A program made the position numbers and the translations under genes. From Pedobacter sp. FW305-3-2-15-E-R2A2 (GTDB lineage Bacteria > Bacteroidota > Bacteroidia > Sphingobacteriales > Sphingobacteriaceae): a DNA stretch of 64,000 nucleotides. This document shows positions 62,851-64,000 of this stretch, piece after piece. The notes beneath the pieces were generated by a model. That model was not told where the DNA came from. It made no database searches and saw only the letters and a list, made by a program, of their open reading frames with translations. The DNA lies in the NCBI RefSeq assembly GCF_038446955.1, contig NZ_CP151803.1, positions 1,054,001-1,118,000 on the forward strand. Reading direction: 5' to 3'. Position 1 is the stretch's first letter; every line of letters begins with the position of its first letter.

Positions 62851-63156
62851 ATGGTTACTTGTCATTTAAAATATATTATTGATCCTTATCAATTGACGGC
62901 TTTTGAAGCGTACGGTAAGAAATGGATAGAATTGGTCAATCGCCTTGGCGGACAGCATCATGGTTATTTCATGCCAAGTGAAGGGGCCAATAACATCGCA
63001 TTTGCACTATTTTCATTTCCAAGCCTGGCTGATTATGAAATTTACAGAAACCGAATGCAAACAGATCCTGAATGTCTGGAAACATTCAGAATTGCTCAGG
63101 AAAACAGGTGCATCATCAGTTATGAGCGTACATTTCTAAAACCTGTATTCGAATAG
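62851..63156 (+). CDS. NIPSNAP family protein
   Basis: This 101-residue single ferredoxin-like domain has IDPYQLTAFEAYGKKW, LGGQHHGYFMPSEGANN and FSFPSLADYEIYRNRM, typical of NIPSNAP/dimeric alpha-beta-barrel proteins. Function in bacteria is unknown. Probably a dimer in the cytosol. Confidence 0.85.
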   Translation: MVTCHLKYIIDPYQLTAFEAYGKKWIELVNRLGGQHHGYFMPSEGANNIAFALFSFPSLADYEIYRNRMQTDPECLETFRIAQENRCIISYERTFLKPVFE

Positions 63157-63279
63157 CGGTGTTCAAATGCGGGGCTCCATATCCCGATCGAAATCCCGTA
63201 ACAACAAAACCAGAACTGCGATCAAAAGGAGGAGGAAAATAACCGTTAATAAATAATATCTTCGGATAGATATTTAACC

Positions 63280-63726
63280 ATGAGCGTAAGAAGAATTGCA
63301 AAAAAGTTGTTAAGTCTTGCGGTGGTCATAACTGTTCTGCTCTACGGCTGCTTTTCAAAAGGAAAAGAACCAAAAACGGAGCGTCTCTTTTATCTCGCCA
63401 TCAAGGACAGAGATACTGCATCATTGAGCCTGGAGATTACCGGTACCTTGTTTAAAGGTAAATATGAAATAAATTATCATGGGAGTCATAAAGATTCCGG
63501 CGACGTAAAGGGCAGAATAAAGGGAGATACTTTGCTTGGCGATTACATTTTTCAGCATTATGGAATGGAAAAATGGCACAGGGCGCCGATAGCCTTACTT
63601 AAATGGGAGGAGAAGCTGGTGATGGGAGTGGGGGAAACGGAAACTTTTTTGAGCAAAAGTTATTTTAGAAAAGGTACGGTGATTGATTATGACCATGTAA
63701 AATTCATCTTCCAAAGAACGAAATAG
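63280..63726 (+). CDS. Small lipoprotein of unknown function
   Basis: The 148-residue product has a signal peptide with lipobox LYGC (Cys 24). The mature part is beta-rich with lipocalin-like alternation (SLEITGTLFKGKYEINYHGS, GRIKGDTLLGDYIFQHYG). I recognise no named family. It is followed after 24 bases by the SUKH-like gene. Confidence 0.72.
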   Translation: MSVRRIAKKLLSLAVVITVLLYGCFSKGKEPKTERLFYLAIKDRDTASLSLEITGTLFKGKYEINYHGSHKDSGDVKGRIKGDTLLGDYIFQHYGMEKWHRAPIALLKWEEKLVMGVGETETFLSKSYFRKGTVIDYDHVKFIFQRTK

Positions 63727-63750
63727 TGATTATAGAAGTACCTTAGATTG

Positions 63751-64000
63751 ATGACCATATACAGACTGTTATCCGAAATTCAACTAAAGCATCTGAAAGA
63801 GGGAATAACCATTAACCCGCCTGCTTCTATTCAAAGTATTGAAGCTTTTCAAAGTAAGATCGGCTTCAATTTACCTGCAGATTTTATTGAATTCTACTCA
63901 ACTTGCAATGGCTTCGAATGCGAGGAACACATGTTTAACATCAGGAAATTGGAGGAAATCACAGATTTCGAAAGAGATTATGGAAGCAATTGGTTTCATT
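63751..64000 (+). CDS. SMI1/KNR4 (SUKH) family protein, cut by the window edge
   Basis: The frame is open from ATG 63751 to the end, 83 codons seen. FNLPADFIEFYSTCNGFECE followed by MFNIRKLEEI is the SUKH-1 signature. Many SUKH proteins are immunity proteins against contact-dependent or type VI toxins; others are housekeeping. No toxin gene is visible upstream. Its partner, if any, lies beyond 64000. Confidence 0.75.
   Translation, partial: MTIYRLLSEIQLKHLKEGITINPPASIQSIEAFQSKIGFNLPADFIEFYSTCNGFECEEHMFNIRKLEEITDFERDYGSNWFH

Noticed and set aside
1-64000. CRISPR arrays, rRNA genes or a replication origin
   Set aside because: No regularly spaced repeats, no rRNA-like sequence and no DnaA-box cluster were seen on reading the window.

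Overview
The window reads as chromosomal DNA of a Bacteroidota member, most likely family Sphingobacteriaceae (Pedobacter-like). The evidence is two SusC/SusD outer-membrane uptake pairs, an ECF sigma/FecR pair, a complete hisGDCBHAF-IE operon with fused HisB and HisIE, many lipoproteins with Bacteroidota-style lipoboxes, AT-rich spacers, and promoters of the TAnnTTTG type. The genus is an inference. No rRNA, CRISPR array or intact transposon was seen.

Layout. 1-643 is a gene-free control region. 644-7514 is a nutrient-uptake operon: SusC, SusD, a fasciclin-domain lipoprotein, a DUF5007-like lipoprotein and a small secreted protein, ending in a strong terminator. 7629-9594 holds a LuxC-type acyl-CoA reductase, a divergent 4Fe-4S ferredoxin and a universal stress protein. 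9933-18592 is a VgrG-centred cluster: alpha/beta-hydrolase, lipoprotein, VgrG, an unknown protein, a PAAR-like DUF4280 protein, a 1012-residue beta-rich protein and a second lipoprotein. I read it as an orphan type VI secretion spike/effector/immunity module, followed by an unlinked or loosely linked NlpC/P60 hydrolase. 19576-28049 (minus strand) holds an OsmC protein, a WD40 propeller and the whole histidine operon.

28322-41897 is housekeeping and envelope: an L,D-transpeptidase, a BatA/vWA membrane protein, a dihydroorotase-like protein that has lost its metal ligands, two GT2 glycosyltransferases, a membrane protein, a GH3-type amido synthetase homologue, dxr, the RseP protease and HscB. 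A small DUF3817 protein and tRNA-Leu(CAA) follow.

42.4-48.2 kb, directly behind the tRNA, is an accessory zone. It has a Fic protein reduced to its N-terminus, a slightly short DUF1348 protein, a LysR/hydrolase divergent pair with an ATC-N9-GAT box, an EreA/ChaN-like secreted protein, an orphan terminator and an IS66 TnpB remnant. 48.3-55.0 kb is a complete surface-signalling uptake locus (ECF sigma, FecR, STN-containing SusC, SusD). 55.1-64.0 kb carries an ABC-F ATPase, a DHA2 exporter, a WYL regulator, several small DUF proteins, a double-glycine six-cysteine peptide, MsrA, NIPSNAP, a lipoprotein and a SUKH-like gene cut by the window edge.

The best candidate for a little-described system is the VgrG cluster at 9.9-18.6 kb. 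It contains two probable effector/lipoprotein-immunity pairs, one lipase-like and one built on a large protein I cannot assign.
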